Counted from the stretch's first letter, positions 49,612-59,775 are shown. The stretch is 64,000 nt of DNA from Betaproteobacteria bacterium (GCA_947486575.1 CANKUB010000001.1:56779-120778), one strand, 5' to 3'. The notes: generated by a model from the letters alone, not told the origin. Program-made: numbers and translations.

Positions 49612-50616
49612 TTGTCCGCTACCGATACGCGTTTGGCGCAATTGCACGAGTGGCTCGCGCAATCCGCCTTAAAACTTGAGTTTACACTGGCGCCCGCTTC
49701 TGCGGATGCGAGCTTCCGACGCTATTTCCGTGTGACCGCAGGCGGTAAAACCTGGATCGCCATGGATGCGCCGCCGCTACAGGAGGATTGCCTTCCATTC
49801 GTGAAAGTTGCCGCGTTGCTGCGTGATGCCGGGATTAACGTGCCCCAAGTGATTGCGCAGGATATTGCGCGCGGGTTTTTGCTGCTGAGCGACCTGGGCA
49901 CAACCACCTATCTCAACGGCTTTACGCCGGATAATCCCGACGCCCTGTTCAGCGACGCGATCGATACCCTGATTCAATGGCAACTTGCCAGCCGCCCCGG
50001 CGTGCTGCCGCCGTACGACGCAGCCTTGCTTCAGCGAGAAATCGATTTGTTCCCCGACTGGTATGTGGGTAAACATCTGCAAACCACGTTTACAGGCGCA
50101 CACCAGCAAGTGTTCGCGGCAACGTCTAAATTACTGATGGACGCCGCGCTGGCACAACCGCGTGTGTATGTGCATCGCGACTACATGCCGCGCAACTTGA
50201 TGTTATCGACGCCCAACCCCGGCGTGCTGGATTTTCAGGATGCTGTCTATGGCCCCATCACTTACGACGTAGCATCCCTGTTTCGAGATGCCTTCGTCAG
50301 CTGGCCCGAAGCGCGCGAACTCGATTGGGTGATCCGCTACTGGGAGCGCGCCAGAGCCGCCGGCCTGCCAGTGAATGCCGATTTTGGCACCTTCTGGCGC
50401 GATTTCGAATGGATGGGCCTGCAACGGCACATCAAAGTGCTGGGTATTTTTGCGCGCATTAACTACCGCGACGGCAAACCGCATTACCTGAAAGACACGC
50501 CGCGCTTCATCAGCTACGCCCGTAAAGTCAGCGCACGCTACCGCGAATTAGGACCCTTCGCAAAATTGCTGGATGAGCTTGAAGGCCGTGCGCACAGCAT
50601 CGGTTACACGTTTTAG
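49612..50616 (+). CDS. amgK: N-acetylmuramate/GlcNAc anomeric kinase (AmgK-type phosphotransferase)
   Basis: This 334-aa kinase has the aminoglycoside phosphotransferase fold, with the catalytic HRDYMPRNLM loop (H-x-D-x4-N) and a DFQDA metal-binding segment. In Pseudomonas and some betaproteobacteria AmgK phosphorylates MurNAc at the anomeric carbon and MurU then makes UDP-MurNAc, so recycled cell-wall sugar re-enters synthesis. The murU-type gene follows directly, supporting the name. The start is TTG at 49612, since the nearby ATG codons are out of frame. Confidence 0.85.
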   Translation: MSATDTRLAQLHEWLAQSALKLEFTLAPASADASFRRYFRVTAGGKTWIAMDAPPLQEDCLPFVKVAALLRDAGINVPQVIAQDIARGFLLLSDLGTTTYLNGFTPDNPDALFSDAIDTLIQWQLASRPGVLPPYDAALLQREIDLFPDWYVGKHLQTTFTGAHQQVFAATSKLLMDAALAQPRVYVHRDYMPRNLMLSTPNPGVLDFQDAVYGPITYDVASLFRDAFVSWPEARELDWVIRYWERARAAGLPVNADFGTFWRDFEWMGLQRHIKVLGIFARINYRDGKPHYLKDTPRFISYARKVSARYRELGPFAKLLDELEGRAHSIGYTF

Positions 50617-50626
50617 TGGTGCTCAG

Positions 50627-51349
50627 ATGAAAGCCATGATTCTCGCCGCAGGCCGTGGCGAACGCATGCGCCCGCTCACTGATACCACGCCCAAGCCGCT
50701 CTTGATGGTTGGCGGCAAGCAATTGATTTTATGGACAATTTTCAGGCTGAGGCAAGCGGGCCTGGTTGACCTCATCATCAATACATCGCATCTGGCCGAG
50801 CAATTTGAGCGCACGCTGGGTGATGGCTCAAACTACGGCGTACGCATTCAGTACTCGTTCGAGCGTGTAGCCCTGGAAACAGCCGGCGGCATCGCGTGGG
50901 CGCTGCCTTTGCTTAATGACCAACCGTTTGTGGTGGTCAATAGCGATGTTTACAGCGACTATGACTTCACGGGTTTGAAGCAGCGTGCGCAAAACCTCAG
51001 CGCGGCTTGCCCCGCGCATCTGGTGTTGGTCAACAACCCTGATCACCACAGCCAGGGCGATTTTGCCTTGCGTGACGGGCTGGTTGCGATGGACGGCGCC
51101 CTATTCACTTTCAGCGGTATAGGCGCGTATCACACGGCGCTGTTTGCCAGCATCCCGCGTGGCAACAAAGCCCGCCTCGCCGCACAACTGGCCCAGCCTA
51201 TCGTCGATGGCCGCGTTAGCGGCGAACACTTTCAAGGTGAGTGGAACGACGTCGGCACGCCGCAACGTCTGGCGGAACTGGACGCCCGGTTGCGCGCGCG
51301 GGAAGGGGTGGTCGACGCGTTTGCCAGCGCTATAATCCCCACACCATGA
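50627..51349 (+). CDS. murU: MurNAc-1-phosphate uridylyltransferase (MurU-type nucleotidyltransferase)
   Basis: The 240-aa protein has the GT-A nucleotidyltransferase signature ILAAGRGERMRPLTDTTPKP at the N-terminus, the catalytic region VNSDVYSDYDF and the C-terminal NDVGTPQRLAEL. With AmgK it would convert MurNAc-1-phosphate to UDP-MurNAc, bypassing MurA and MurB and lowering sensitivity to fosfomycin in species that have it. The ATG at 50627 starts eight bases after the amgK stop region. The sequence alone cannot rule out a related hexose-1-phosphate specificity. Confidence 0.85.
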   Translation: MKAMILAAGRGERMRPLTDTTPKPLLMVGGKQLILWTIFRLRQAGLVDLIINTSHLAEQFERTLGDGSNYGVRIQYSFERVALETAGGIAWALPLLNDQPFVVVNSDVYSDYDFTGLKQRAQNLSAACPAHLVLVNNPDHHSQGDFALRDGLVAMDGALFTFSGIGAYHTALFASIPRGNKARLAAQLAQPIVDGRVSGEHFQGEWNDVGTPQRLAELDARLRAREGVVDAFASAIIPTP

Positions 51350-52659
51350 ACACTGCCCCCTACGCTCGCCGCCGCGCGAAATTGGCCCAACAAATCGGCA
51401 AAGGCGTGGCCATCGTGCCCACCGCGCCAGAGCGCACGCGCAATCGCGACGCGCATTATCCGTATCGTTACGACAGCTATTTTTATCACCTGACCGGCTT
51501 TACGGAGCCAGAGGCCGTGGTGGTGATTGTGGCAGGTGCGGGCGTGGAGAATAAGTCGCGTAACCTGTTGTTTTGTCGCGAAAAAAACGAAGAACGCGAA
51601 ATCTGGGATGGCTTTCGTTTTGGTCCGGAAGCGGCAAAAACGGCCTTCGCGTTTGACGAAACGTATGCCATTGCCGAACTCGATAAGCGGATGCCCGATC
51701 TGCTCGCTGATCAGCCTGCGGTGTATGCGCACCTGGGTGGCGACAGTGCGTGGGATGCGCGTGTGCTGGGCTGGGTAAATACCGTGCGCGAACGCGCGCG
51801 CACCGGCGTTGCCGCACCGCGTGATATTGCCGACGTTCATACCCTGCTCGACGATTTGCGCTTGATTAAAGATGCGGATGAATTAAGCACCATGCGGCGC
51901 GCGGCAGAAATTTCTACCGGCGCGCACAGGCGGGCGATGCGTGCTGCGCAGCCTGGGGGCAATGAATACCAGATTGAAGCCGAATTGCTGCATGAATTTC
52001 GCCGTCACGGTGCTCAGTCACCGGCGTATACCTCGATTGTTGCGTCGGGCGCGAATGCCTGCGTGCTGCATTACGTGAGCAACGACGCCACGCTGAAAGA
52101 CGGCGACCTGCTGTTGATCGACGCCGGTTGTGAGATGGATGGTTATGCCTCGGATATCACGCGCACCTTTCCGGTGAATGGCCGCTTCAGCGGCGCGCAA
52201 AAAGCGGTGTATGAATTGGTGCTGGCGTCGCAGGCCGCCGCCATTGCCGAAGTGAAAGCAGGCAATACCTGGAACGCGCCGCACGATGCCGCAGTGAAAG
52301 TACTGGCGCAAGGCCTCATCGATTTGAAACTGCTCAGCGGCAGTTTGCAGGAAGTACTGGAAAAGGAAACCTATCGCCAGTTCTACATGCACCGCACTGG
52401 CCACTGGCTGGGGCTGGATGTGCATGACGCGGGGGACTACAAGCGCGATGGGCAATGGCGCGAATTGCAGCCGGGCATGGTGCTCACCGTCGAGCCGGGT
52501 TGCTATATACGCCCGGCGGCAGGCGTGCCGGCAGAGTTTGTGAACATTGGTGTGCGGATTGAAGATGATGTGGTGGTCACTGACAGTGGATGTGAAATTC
52601 TCACCCTTGCTGCGCCCAAGAGCGTGCGCGATATTGAAGCGCTGATGGCGTCACGGTAA
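51346..52659 (+). CDS. pepP: Xaa-Pro aminopeptidase P
   Basis: PepP removes N-terminal residues preceding proline. The 437-aa protein has the N-terminal AMP_N domain (RRRAKLAQQIGKGVAIVPTAPE) and the pita-bread catalytic domain. Its dimanganese ligands are visible: Asp in IDAGCEMDGYASDITR, His in HRTGHWLGLDVHD, Glu in TVEPGCYI and Glu in RIEDDVVV. It starts with an ATGA overlap with murU and is followed after four bases by a ubiH-type gene, the pepP-ubiH order known from E. coli. Confidence 0.95.
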   Translation: MNTAPYARRRAKLAQQIGKGVAIVPTAPERTRNRDAHYPYRYDSYFYHLTGFTEPEAVVVIVAGAGVENKSRNLLFCREKNEEREIWDGFRFGPEAAKTAFAFDETYAIAELDKRMPDLLADQPAVYAHLGGDSAWDARVLGWVNTVRERARTGVAAPRDIADVHTLLDDLRLIKDADELSTMRRAAEISTGAHRRAMRAAQPGGNEYQIEAELLHEFRRHGAQSPAYTSIVASGANACVLHYVSNDATLKDGDLLLIDAGCEMDGYASDITRTFPVNGRFSGAQKAVYELVLASQAAAIAEVKAGNTWNAPHDAAVKVLAQGLIDLKLLSGSLQEVLEKETYRQFYMHRTGHWLGLDVHDAGDYKRDGQWRELQPGMVLTVEPGCYIRPAAGVPAEFVNIGVRIEDDVVVTDSGCEILTLAAPKSVRDIEALMASR

Positions 52660-52663
52660 CGGA

Positions 52664-53857
52664 ATGGCCGCTGACACAGACATCGCCATTATTGGTGGCG
52701 GTCCCGTCGGCGCGGCATTGGCGCTGGCGTTGAGCACTAGCGACTTGCGCATCACCGTGCTCGAAGCGCGGGCTGAACGTAACGAGTGCGCCACGCCCGC
52801 CGAGCGTGCGCGCGATCCTCGCCCCATCGCGCTGTCGCACGGCAGCCGTTTGCTGCTGGAGCGGTTGAACACATGGGCAGGTTTGCACGCCACACCGATC
52901 AACAACGTACACGTATCGCAGCGCGGCGGCTTTGGCCGTGTCGCCATGAGCGCAGCAGACGCTGACGTGCCTGCATTGGGCTATGTTATTGATTATAAAG
53001 AATTATTTTTAACGCTCGCTGCGGCGGCAAACGCAATGAGCAGTGATTACCGGGAAGGCGCGCGCGCCACCTCACTCACGCGGATAGGAGCTAGTGAGGG
53101 CGGCAGTGAGTGCGACGTGCAGCGCATCGACTACACACGCGATGGTGTGAGTGCATCGCTAACGGCGCGCCTTGTGGTGGTGGCTGATGGCGGCGACATT
53201 GAAGGCCTCGCACCACCCAAGACCAAAGCGTATGCGCAGCACGCCTTGACCGCGCGCGTCAGCACATCGCTGCCGCACAACCATGTGGCGTATGAACGCT
53301 TCACTCAAGACGGCCCGTTGGCACTGCTGCCGTTTGAAAATGAAATGGCGCTGGTGTGGACGCTGCCGCCCGCGCGCGCGGAAAAATTATTGGATGCAGA
53401 CCCCGCAACCTTTTGCGTTGCACTGCGCGAGGCCTTTGGTTCGCGCCTGGGTGAATTCAATAGCGTGACGCAACGCGCGTGTTATCCGCTTAACCTGCGT
53501 TATGCCGTCAACTCAGCGCCGGGCGTCATCACCATCGGCAATGCTGCGCAAACCCTACACCCGGTCGCGGGGCAGGGCTTCAATCTGGGGTTGCGTGATG
53601 CGTGGGAACTTGCACAAATTCTGCGCGGCATTGCACCGCAAGCACTAACTAACCACGAAGCTTTGAGCCATTTCCGTGCAGCGCGCCGCATGGATCGCAG
53701 CGCAACCCTGGCGGCGACGCACGGATTGGTGCATTTGTTTTCAAACGATTTTTTGCCGCTGCACGCAGCGCGAAGCGTGGGCATGACGTTGCTCGGTTCG
53801 ATTGAGCCACTGCGCAATTTTGTGGCACGGCGGATGATTTTTGGTGCGCGCGGTTAA
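52664..53857 (+). CDS. ubiH: UbiH/UbiF-family FAD-dependent ubiquinone hydroxylase
   Basis: This 397-aa flavoprotein has the FAD fold GGGPVGAALALAL near residues 11-23 and the second FAD motif in GNAAQTLHPVAGQGFNLGLRDAWEL. It belongs to the UbiH/UbiF/VisC group of ring hydroxylases in ubiquinone synthesis. Its place after pepP favours UbiH (2-octaprenyl-6-methoxyphenol hydroxylase), but the family cannot be split safely by eye. It is the last gene before a 280-base spacer. Confidence 0.85.
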   Translation: MAADTDIAIIGGGPVGAALALALSTSDLRITVLEARAERNECATPAERARDPRPIALSHGSRLLLERLNTWAGLHATPINNVHVSQRGGFGRVAMSAADADVPALGYVIDYKELFLTLAAAANAMSSDYREGARATSLTRIGASEGGSECDVQRIDYTRDGVSASLTARLVVVADGGDIEGLAPPKTKAYAQHALTARVSTSLPHNHVAYERFTQDGPLALLPFENEMALVWTLPPARAEKLLDADPATFCVALREAFGSRLGEFNSVTQRACYPLNLRYAVNSAPGVITIGNAAQTLHPVAGQGFNLGLRDAWELAQILRGIAPQALTNHEALSHFRAARRMDRSATLAATHGLVHLFSNDFLPLHAARSVGMTLLGSIEPLRNFVARRMIFGARG

Positions 53858-54065
53858 GCGCAGACAAACTTCAGCGCAAACCCTTACTGCGTGCTTACCA
53901 GAATGTTGCCTACGTACGCAAATTGCGCGGGATTGCAAACGTAAGGTATCAACACTTTTCGCTAAGTACATGGTGCAGCAACAGGATTTGCGCGCGCCGC
54001 ACTTTCCGCCTGTGGTGCGTATGCAGAAAGAAATCACATTGCGCAAAATTTAATCACGTTTCACT

Positions 54066-54093
54066 TTGCACGCCGTGCGTGCAGGTTTAGAAT
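54066..54093 (+). promoter_or_regulatory. Candidate promoter of dusB-fis
   Basis: TTGCAC (54066-54071) and TAGAAT (54088-54093) are 16 bases apart. The start would fall near 54100, which supports the ATG at 54136 over 54106. The preceding spacer (53858-54065) holds no gene and no clear terminator. A short open frame there, 53841-54053, has no coding character. Confidence 0.45.
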
Positions 54094-54135
54094 CGCGTCC
54101 TCTTTATGCACCGTAATTTTCTCACCACCGCGCGC

Positions 54136-55143
54136 ATGCAAATCGGCAAACACATTTTGAAGAATAGGCTGGTGGTGGCGCCGATGGCGGGCGTAACCGA
54201 TCGGCCGTTCCGTCAACTGTGCAAGCTGATGGGTGCGGGCATGGCGGTGTCGGAAATGGTGGCGAGCAATTCGCTGTTGTGGGGCTCTGAAAAAACACGT
54301 CGCCGCGCCAATCATGATGGCGAAGTGGATCCGATATCCGTGCAGATCGCCGGCGCTGATCCGCAAATGCTCGCCGATGCCGCGCGGTTTAATGTCGAAC
54401 ACGGTGCGCAGATCATCGACATCAACATGGGCTGTCCCGCAAAAAAAATATGTAACGTCATGGCGGGTTCGGCGCTATTGAAAGATGAGCCGCTGGTCGC
54501 GCGCATCCTCGAAGCGGTGGTGAATGCCGTGAACGTGCCGGTGACATTGAAGATACGCACGGGCTGGGATCGCGGCACTAAAAACGCCGTGATGGTGGCA
54601 AAAATCGCAGAGCGTTCCGGCATACAGGCGCTGGCCATACATGGCCGCACGCGCGCGTGCGGTTTTTCGGGTGAGGCCGAGTACGACACCATTGCTGAAG
54701 TGAAATCTGAAATCGGCATTCCGGTGATGGCCAACGGCGACATCAGCACACCAGAGCAAGTCAAACACGTGCTCGAATACACACAGGCCGATGCGGTGAT
54801 GATAGGCCGTGCTGCGCAGGGTCGGCCGTGGATGTTTCGCGAAATCAATCATTATCTTGAAACCGGCACGCATTTGCCGCCGCCAGAAGTGCGCGAAATT
54901 CATCGTGTGCTGGTGGCGCATCTGCAAGATCTTTACGGGTTTTACGGTGAGCAGCGCGGTGTGCGCGTCGCGCGCAAGCATATCTCGTGGTACAGCAAGG
55001 GGCTGGCAGGTTCGGCTGCGTTTCGTCATGCGATGAACCAGCTTGAAACCTGCCATGAACAACTGGCGGCAGTAGACGCATTCTTCAATGAACTCGCCGA
55101 TCGCAGCCAGCGTTTGATTTACAGTGAGGAACTCGCGGCATGA
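54136..55143 (+). CDS. dusB: tRNA-dihydrouridine synthase B
   Basis: DusB reduces specific uridines of tRNA to dihydrouridine using FMN. The 335-aa protein begins with LVVAPMAGVTDRPFRQLC and carries the active-site Cys in INMGCPAKKICN, together with the NGDI and IGRAAQGRPW FMN-phosphate segments. The ATG at 54136 is chosen because the family starts just before IGKHILKN, although 54106 is also open. Its end overlaps fis by four bases, and dusB-fis is a classic operon in proteobacteria. Confidence 0.95.
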   Translation: MQIGKHILKNRLVVAPMAGVTDRPFRQLCKLMGAGMAVSEMVASNSLLWGSEKTRRRANHDGEVDPISVQIAGADPQMLADAARFNVEHGAQIIDINMGCPAKKICNVMAGSALLKDEPLVARILEAVVNAVNVPVTLKIRTGWDRGTKNAVMVAKIAERSGIQALAIHGRTRACGFSGEAEYDTIAEVKSEIGIPVMANGDISTPEQVKHVLEYTQADAVMIGRAAQGRPWMFREINHYLETGTHLPPPEVREIHRVLVAHLQDLYGFYGEQRGVRVARKHISWYSKGLAGSAAFRHAMNQLETCHEQLAAVDAFFNELADRSQRLIYSEELAA

Positions 55144-55388
55144 TGAATGGCATGAACGATGGTGATATGGCTCGTACAGTACGCAAGGCCATCGACGGGT
55201 ATTTCAAGGATCTGGACGGCGAAAAAGCCAGCGGCGTTTACGACATGGTGATCAACTGTGTCGAGAAACCGCTGATCGAATCGGTGTTGACGCGCGTGCG
55301 CGGCAATCAGACGCACGCCGCGCAAATGCTCGGGCTTAACCGCAACACACTGCGCAAGAAAATGAAGGCGCACGGCATCAAGTTTTAA
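55140..55388 (+). CDS. fis: DNA-binding protein Fis
   Basis: Fis is a nucleoid-associated protein that bends DNA and controls rRNA and other promoters. The 82-aa product (from ATG at 55140, in tandem ATG codons) has the C-terminal helix-turn-helix [28 protein letters not shown], which is the part shared by all Fis proteins. It lacks much of the flexible N-terminal beta-hairpin arm of enterobacterial Fis. It is translationally coupled to dusB. Confidence 0.95.
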   Translation: MMNGMNDGDMARTVRKAIDGYFKDLDGEKASGVYDMVINCVEKPLIESVLTRVRGNQTHAAQMLGLNRNTLRKKMKAHGIKF

Positions 55389-55390
55389 TC

Positions 55391-56983
55391 GTGGCAGCAA
55401 TCAAACAGGCGCTGCTCAGCGTCTCAAACAAAACCGGATTGGTTGAATTGGCTCGCGGGCTGGCCGCACTCGGCGTGTCGCTGCTGTCCACGGGCGGCAC
55501 CGCGAAGCTGCTGGCGGATGCCGGACTCAAAGTCACCGAAGTAGCCGATTACACCGGCTTTCCCGAAATGCTCGACGGGCGCGTGAAAACACTGCACCCT
55601 AAAATTCATGGCGGCCTGCTTGCGCGACGTGAAGATGCCGCGCATTTGCGCGCGATTGAAGCGGCAGGCATTCCGCCGATTGATTTGCTGGTGGTGAATC
55701 TGTATCCCTTCGAGAGCACGGTTGCCAAGCCCGATTGCCAGCTTGACGAGGCGATTGAAAACATTGATATCGGCGGCCCTGCGATGGTTCGCTCGGCGGC
55801 TAAGAACTGGCGCGGCGTGGGCGTGGTGACCGATGCTGCGCAATACACAGCGGTGCTGGATGAAATCAAACGCAGCGGTGCGCTGTCCGACGAAACCCGT
55901 TTTGCACTGGCAGTGGCCGCATTCAACCGTATCGCCAATTACGATGCTGCGATCAGCGATTACCTTTCTTCATTGAAGCCCGACGGCAGCCGTAGTGAAT
56001 TCCCTGCGCAATCCAACGGGCGCTTCGTCAAATTGCAGGATTTGCGCTATGGCGAAAATCCGCACCAGCATGCGGCGCTGTATCGTGATCTGTATCCCGC
56101 GCCCGGTTCGCTGGTCAGTGCGAAGCAGGTGCAGGGCAAAGAGCTTTCCTACAATAACCTCGCCGACGCCGACGCGGCGTGGGAATGCGTCAAGAGTTTT
56201 GACGAACCAGCATGTGTGATCGTCAAGCATGCCAATCCATGCGGCGTGGCGGTGGGCCGCGATTGTACCGAAGCGTATGCGAGAGCGTTTGCCACCGATC
56301 CGACTTCGGCGTTCGGCGGCATTATCGCGTTCAACCGGCCGTTGGATGCCTCCACCGCGCAAGCGGTGGGCAAACAGTTTGTTGAAGTGCTGATCGCGCC
56401 GTCGTATGCCGCAGATGCGCTTGGCGTGCTGGCCGCCAAAGCTAATGTACGCGTGCTGGAAATTGCACTGGATGCGGTAAAACGCGACGGCAAAACCGCG
56501 TGGGATCAGGGCCGCAACGCGCATGACGTAAAGCGCATCGGTTCCGGCCTTTTGATTCAATCGGCTGACAACAAAGTGATAACGGCTACGGATATAAAAG
56601 TCGTTACAAAACAAAAACCTACGCCACAACAGCTTTCTGACTTGCTGTTCGCATGGAAAGTCGCCAAGTATGTGAAATCCAACGCCATTGTGTTCTGCGG
56701 CGGCGGCCAAACGCTGGGCGTGGGTGCGGGGCAAATGAGCCGGATTGATTCCGCACGCATCGCGTCAATCAAGGCCGCCAATGCCAAACTGACATTGCTG
56801 GGGTCGGTGGTGGCATCAGACGCGTTCTTCCCGTTCCGTGATGGTGTGGATGTGGTCGCCGAGGCGGGCGCCAAGGCGATCATTCAGCCGGGCGGCAGTG
56901 TGCGCGATGAAGAAGTGGTGGCCGCTGCGGATGAACACGGCATTGCCATGGTCTACACCGGCGTGCGGCATTTTCGCCACTGA
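55391..56983 (+). CDS. purH: Bifunctional AICAR transformylase / IMP cyclohydrolase
   Basis: PurH performs the last two steps to IMP. The 530-aa protein uses a GTG start two bases after fis and has the N-terminal MGS-like cyclohydrolase domain (about 1-195, with STGGTAKLL and [14 protein letters not shown]) and the larger formyltransferase domain. In that domain the KHANPCG loop holds the catalytic Lys-His. It is followed by purD in the same direction, a common purHD arrangement. Confidence 0.96.
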   Translation: MAAIKQALLSVSNKTGLVELARGLAALGVSLLSTGGTAKLLADAGLKVTEVADYTGFPEMLDGRVKTLHPKIHGGLLARREDAAHLRAIEAAGIPPIDLLVVNLYPFESTVAKPDCQLDEAIENIDIGGPAMVRSAAKNWRGVGVVTDAAQYTAVLDEIKRSGALSDETRFALAVAAFNRIANYDAAISDYLSSLKPDGSRSEFPAQSNGRFVKLQDLRYGENPHQHAALYRDLYPAPGSLVSAKQVQGKELSYNNLADADAAWECVKSFDEPACVIVKHANPCGVAVGRDCTEAYARAFATDPTSAFGGIIAFNRPLDASTAQAVGKQFVEVLIAPSYAADALGVLAAKANVRVLEIALDAVKRDGKTAWDQGRNAHDVKRIGSGLLIQSADNKVITATDIKVVTKQKPTPQQLSDLLFAWKVAKYVKSNAIVFCGGGQTLGVGAGQMSRIDSARIASIKAANAKLTLLGSVVASDAFFPFRDGVDVVAEAGAKAIIQPGGSVRDEEVVAAADEHGIAMVYTGVRHFRH

Positions 56984-57005
56984 ACAGGCACCAAGACCCA
57001 GCATA

Positions 57006-58331
57006 ATGAAAATTCTTGTTATCGGCTCGGGTGGCCGCGAACACGCGCTGGCGTGGCGCCTGCGGCAATCGCATCGCGCGTCTAAAGTTTACGTGGCGCC
57101 GGGCAACGCAGGCACTGCGGGTGAGCCGGGTATTGAAAATATCGCCCTCACGAGCCCTGCCGACCTGATTAATTTTGTCAATAAAAACAATATTTTACTG
57201 ACAGTGGTTGGGCCCGAGGCGCCACTGGCTGACGGCGTGGTGGATGCGTTCCGCGATGCCGGTTTGCGCATCTTCGGGCCGACACAACTTGCCGCGCAAC
57301 TCGAAAGCTCGAAAGATTACTCCAAGCGCTTCATGGCGCGCCACGGCATACCGACGGCTGCCTATGCCACGTTCAGCGATGCAACACAGGCGCACGCGTA
57401 CATCGATAAACACGGTGCGCCGATAGTCATCAAAGCGGATGGCCTGGCGGCAGGCAAAGGCGTGGTGGTCGCAGTGAATCTCGCTGACGCACATGCGGCA
57501 GTCGATATGATGCTGATTGACAACAAGATGGGGGCGGCAGGCGCACGCGTGGTGATTGAAGCGTTTCTCGAAGGCGAAGAAGCCAGCTTCATCGTGCTCG
57601 CCGACGGCAAACACGCTTTGGCGCTTGCCAGCAGTCAGGATCACAAGCGCCTGGGTGACGGCGACAGCGGCCCTAACACCGGCGGCATGGGCGCCTATTC
57701 GCCAGCGCCGGTAGTCACCCCCAGCATCCATGCTAAAGTGATGCGCGAAGTCATCATGCCCACCCTCGCCGGCATGGAAAAAGACGGCATTCCCTACACC
57801 GGCTTTCTTTACGCCGGGCTGATGATTACCAAAGACGGCAAAATAAACACGCTTGAATTCAATTGCCGCATGGGCGACCCCGAAACGCAGCCCATCATGA
57901 TGCGATTGAAAAGTGATCTGGTCGATCTGATCGAGCACGCCATCGACGGCACGCTCGATCAAGTTGAAGCCGAGTGGGATTCGCGCGTCGCGCTAGGCGT
58001 AGTGCTTGCTGCGCACGGCTACCCGGATAACCCGCGCAAGGGCGATGTCATTTGCGGGCTGCCGGATGCGATATCGACAGACGAGGATTGCCATGTGTTC
58101 CACGCCGGCACTGCGTTGCAGGGTAACGACGTAGTCACCAGCGGCGGCCGCGTGTTATGCGTCACCGCACTCGGCCATAACGTGCGCACCGCGCAAAAAT
58201 GCGCCTACGAAATCGCCGCGCGAATCAGCTTTGACGGCATGCAGCTGCGGCGGGATATCGGGCATCGTGCCATGGGTGCTGCTATTAGTACTGGCAATTC
58301 AGGCAACCCAGGCGCTGCGCGCAAACCGTAA
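57006..58331 (+). CDS. purD: Phosphoribosylamine-glycine ligase
   Basis: PurD joins phosphoribosylamine and glycine in purine synthesis. The 441-aa ATP-grasp protein starts at the ATG 57006 (MKILVIGSGGREHALAWRL). The longer frame from 56838 runs inside purH in another frame. The glycine-rich ADGLAAGKGVVVA and the metal-binding LEFNCRMGDPETQ are intact. Residues 59-61 (Asn-Lys-Asn) lie on a copy of the dispersed motif, and the following codons are AT-rich, although the protein alignment looks unshifted there. Confidence 0.95.
   Translation: MKILVIGSGGREHALAWRLRQSHRASKVYVAPGNAGTAGEPGIENIALTSPADLINFVNKNNILLTVVGPEAPLADGVVDAFRDAGLRIFGPTQLAAQLESSKDYSKRFMARHGIPTAAYATFSDATQAHAYIDKHGAPIVIKADGLAAGKGVVVAVNLADAHAAVDMMLIDNKMGAAGARVVIEAFLEGEEASFIVLADGKHALALASSQDHKRLGDGDSGPNTGGMGAYSPAPVVTPSIHAKVMREVIMPTLAGMEKDGIPYTGFLYAGLMITKDGKINTLEFNCRMGDPETQPIMMRLKSDLVDLIEHAIDGTLDQVEAEWDSRVALGVVLAAHGYPDNPRKGDVICGLPDAISTDEDCHVFHAGTALQGNDVVTSGGRVLCVTALGHNVRTAQKCAYEIAARISFDGMQLRRDIGHRAMGAAISTGNSGNPGAARKP
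57179..57189 (+). repeat. Dispersed AT-rich motif inside purD
   Basis: The run caataaaaaca encodes Asn-Lys-Asn in frame and continues as an AT-rich stretch. It replaces codons that would be GC-rich elsewhere in this gene. Confidence 0.45.
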
Positions 58332-58364
58332 CAACGCTTTCGCGGTAAGGTATCCTTGCCATCC

Positions 58365-59282
58365 ATGGATACCGCAAAAGTAAAAAGTTACCTTGAAGGC
58401 CTGCAAAGTCGCATTGTCGATACGCTGACCACGCTGGACGCAATCGCAGGCAAGCCATTCGTCAGCGATGTGTGGACGCGTCCACCGAGTATTGGCGGCG
58501 GCGGTGGCGTCACCTGCATACTCGAAGATGGGGAATTGTTCGAACGCGCGGGCGTGGGTTTTTCGCACGTGTTTGGACAGGGCTTGCCGCCGTCCGCTTC
58601 GGCGGCCCGACCAGAACTTGCAGGCCGCGCGTTTGAAGCGCTCGGCGTTTCGCTCGTGCTGCACCCACGCAATCCTTTTGTGCCGACGGTGCACATGAAC
58701 GTGCGATTTTTCTGCGCCATCAAGGAGGGTGCGCCACCTGTGTGGTGGTTCGGCGGCGGCATGGATTTAACGCCTTACTATGGGTTTGAAGAAGACGCGC
58801 GCCACTTTCACCAAACCTGCCGCGATGCGCTCGCGCCCTTCGGTGATGATCGATACTCTAAATACAAAAAGTGGTGCGATGACTATTTTTATCTCAAGCA
58901 CCGCAACGAACCGCGCGGAATCGGAGGCATTTTTTACGACGACGTACACACGCCCGATTTCGATACCTGCTTTGCGATGATGCAAAGTGTCGGTGATCAT
59001 TTTCTTAAAGCATACACACCCATCGCGGCGTTGCGGCGCAACCTGCCGTACGGTGAAAGCGAACGTGCATTCCAGGCCTATCGCCGCGGACGTTATGTTG
59101 AATTCAACCTCGTCTATGACCGTGGCACGTTGTTCGGCTTGCAATCCGGCGGTCGCGCTGAATCGATACTGATGTCACTGCCGCCTGTGGTGAACTGGCG
59201 TTATGACTGGAAGCCCGAGGCGGGGTCGCGCGAGGCGGCGTTGTATGAGAAATTTCTGGTGGCGCGGGATTGGCTGGCGTAG
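58365..59282 (+). CDS. hemF: Oxygen-dependent coproporphyrinogen III oxidase
   Basis: HemF oxidises coproporphyrinogen III to protoporphyrinogen IX with oxygen. The 305-aa product starts at the ATG 58365 ([13 protein letters not shown]). A TTG three codons earlier also opens the frame. Family blocks [44 protein letters not shown] and [21 protein letters not shown] are all present. Dependence on oxygen fits an aerobic or facultative lifestyle. It follows purD by 33 bases. Confidence 0.96.
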   Translation: MDTAKVKSYLEGLQSRIVDTLTTLDAIAGKPFVSDVWTRPPSIGGGGGVTCILEDGELFERAGVGFSHVFGQGLPPSASAARPELAGRAFEALGVSLVLHPRNPFVPTVHMNVRFFCAIKEGAPPVWWFGGGMDLTPYYGFEEDARHFHQTCRDALAPFGDDRYSKYKKWCDDYFYLKHRNEPRGIGGIFYDDVHTPDFDTCFAMMQSVGDHFLKAYTPIAALRRNLPYGESERAFQAYRRGRYVEFNLVYDRGTLFGLQSGGRAESILMSLPPVVNWRYDWKPEAGSREAALYEKFLVARDWLA

Positions 59283-59401
59283 TGGCATGCTGGTTCGTTG
59301 AAGGCTCAGGCGGGCCGCTCAATCGCTGTCAGTGCTTGTGCCGAGATCAGTGCCGCAGGTAGACCGCAATCAATGACGCCACTCTTGCACGAGACCGCGC
59401 A

Positions 59402-59761
59402 ATGAAAATCCTGGGTTTTGATCACGTACAACTCGCCATGCCGAAGGGCGGCGAAGCGCAAGCAAGAGCTTTTTACATAAGTCTGCTGGGCCTGGTCGAA
59501 TTGCCCAAACCGGCTGAACTTGCCGGACGCGGCGGCGCATGGTTTCAATGCGGCGCACTGCAGTTGCACCTAGGCGTGGAATCAGAATTCCGGCCCGCCA
59601 AAAAAGCGCATCCGGCACTGCGGGTAGAGCATCTCGAAGCATTGCTCGCCAGTCTGCGGGGCGCGGGCTTCGAGGCTGAGGACGATACCGCTGTCCCCGA
59701 AATTCGCCGCGCTTTTACCGAGGACCCGTTTGGCAATCGTATTGAACTGGTGGCCGCTTAG
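59402..59761 (+). CDS. Small VOC-family (glyoxalase/dioxygenase superfamily) protein
   Basis: The 119-aa product has the vicinal-oxygen-chelate fold: an opening ILGFDHVQLAMP with the metal-ligand His8, a middle QCGALQLHLGVE with a second His, and a closing RAFTEDPFGNRIELV with a Glu ligand. The substrate is unknown, and fosfomycin-resistance, dioxygenase and glyoxalase relatives share this layout. It stands alone on the plus strand, 120 bases after hemF, and converges on a second VOC gene. The short inter-gene stretch (59283-59401) holds nothing recognised. Confidence 0.8.
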   Translation: MKILGFDHVQLAMPKGGEAQARAFYISLLGLVELPKPAELAGRGGAWFQCGALQLHLGVESEFRPAKKAHPALRVEHLEALLASLRGAGFEAEDDTAVPEIRRAFTEDPFGNRIELVAA

Positions 59762-59775
59762 ACTGCGTGCGGCAA

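Noticed and set aside
53841..54053. A short open frame in the ubiH-dusB spacer
   Set aside because: It overlaps the end of ubiH, has no ribosome-binding site or family resemblance, and lies upstream of a better-supported promoter.
56838..57005. In-frame extension of purD upstream of 57006
   Set aside because: The extra codons lie inside the end of purH in another frame and have no purD family resemblance, while MKILVIGSGGREHALAWRL is the canonical PurD start.
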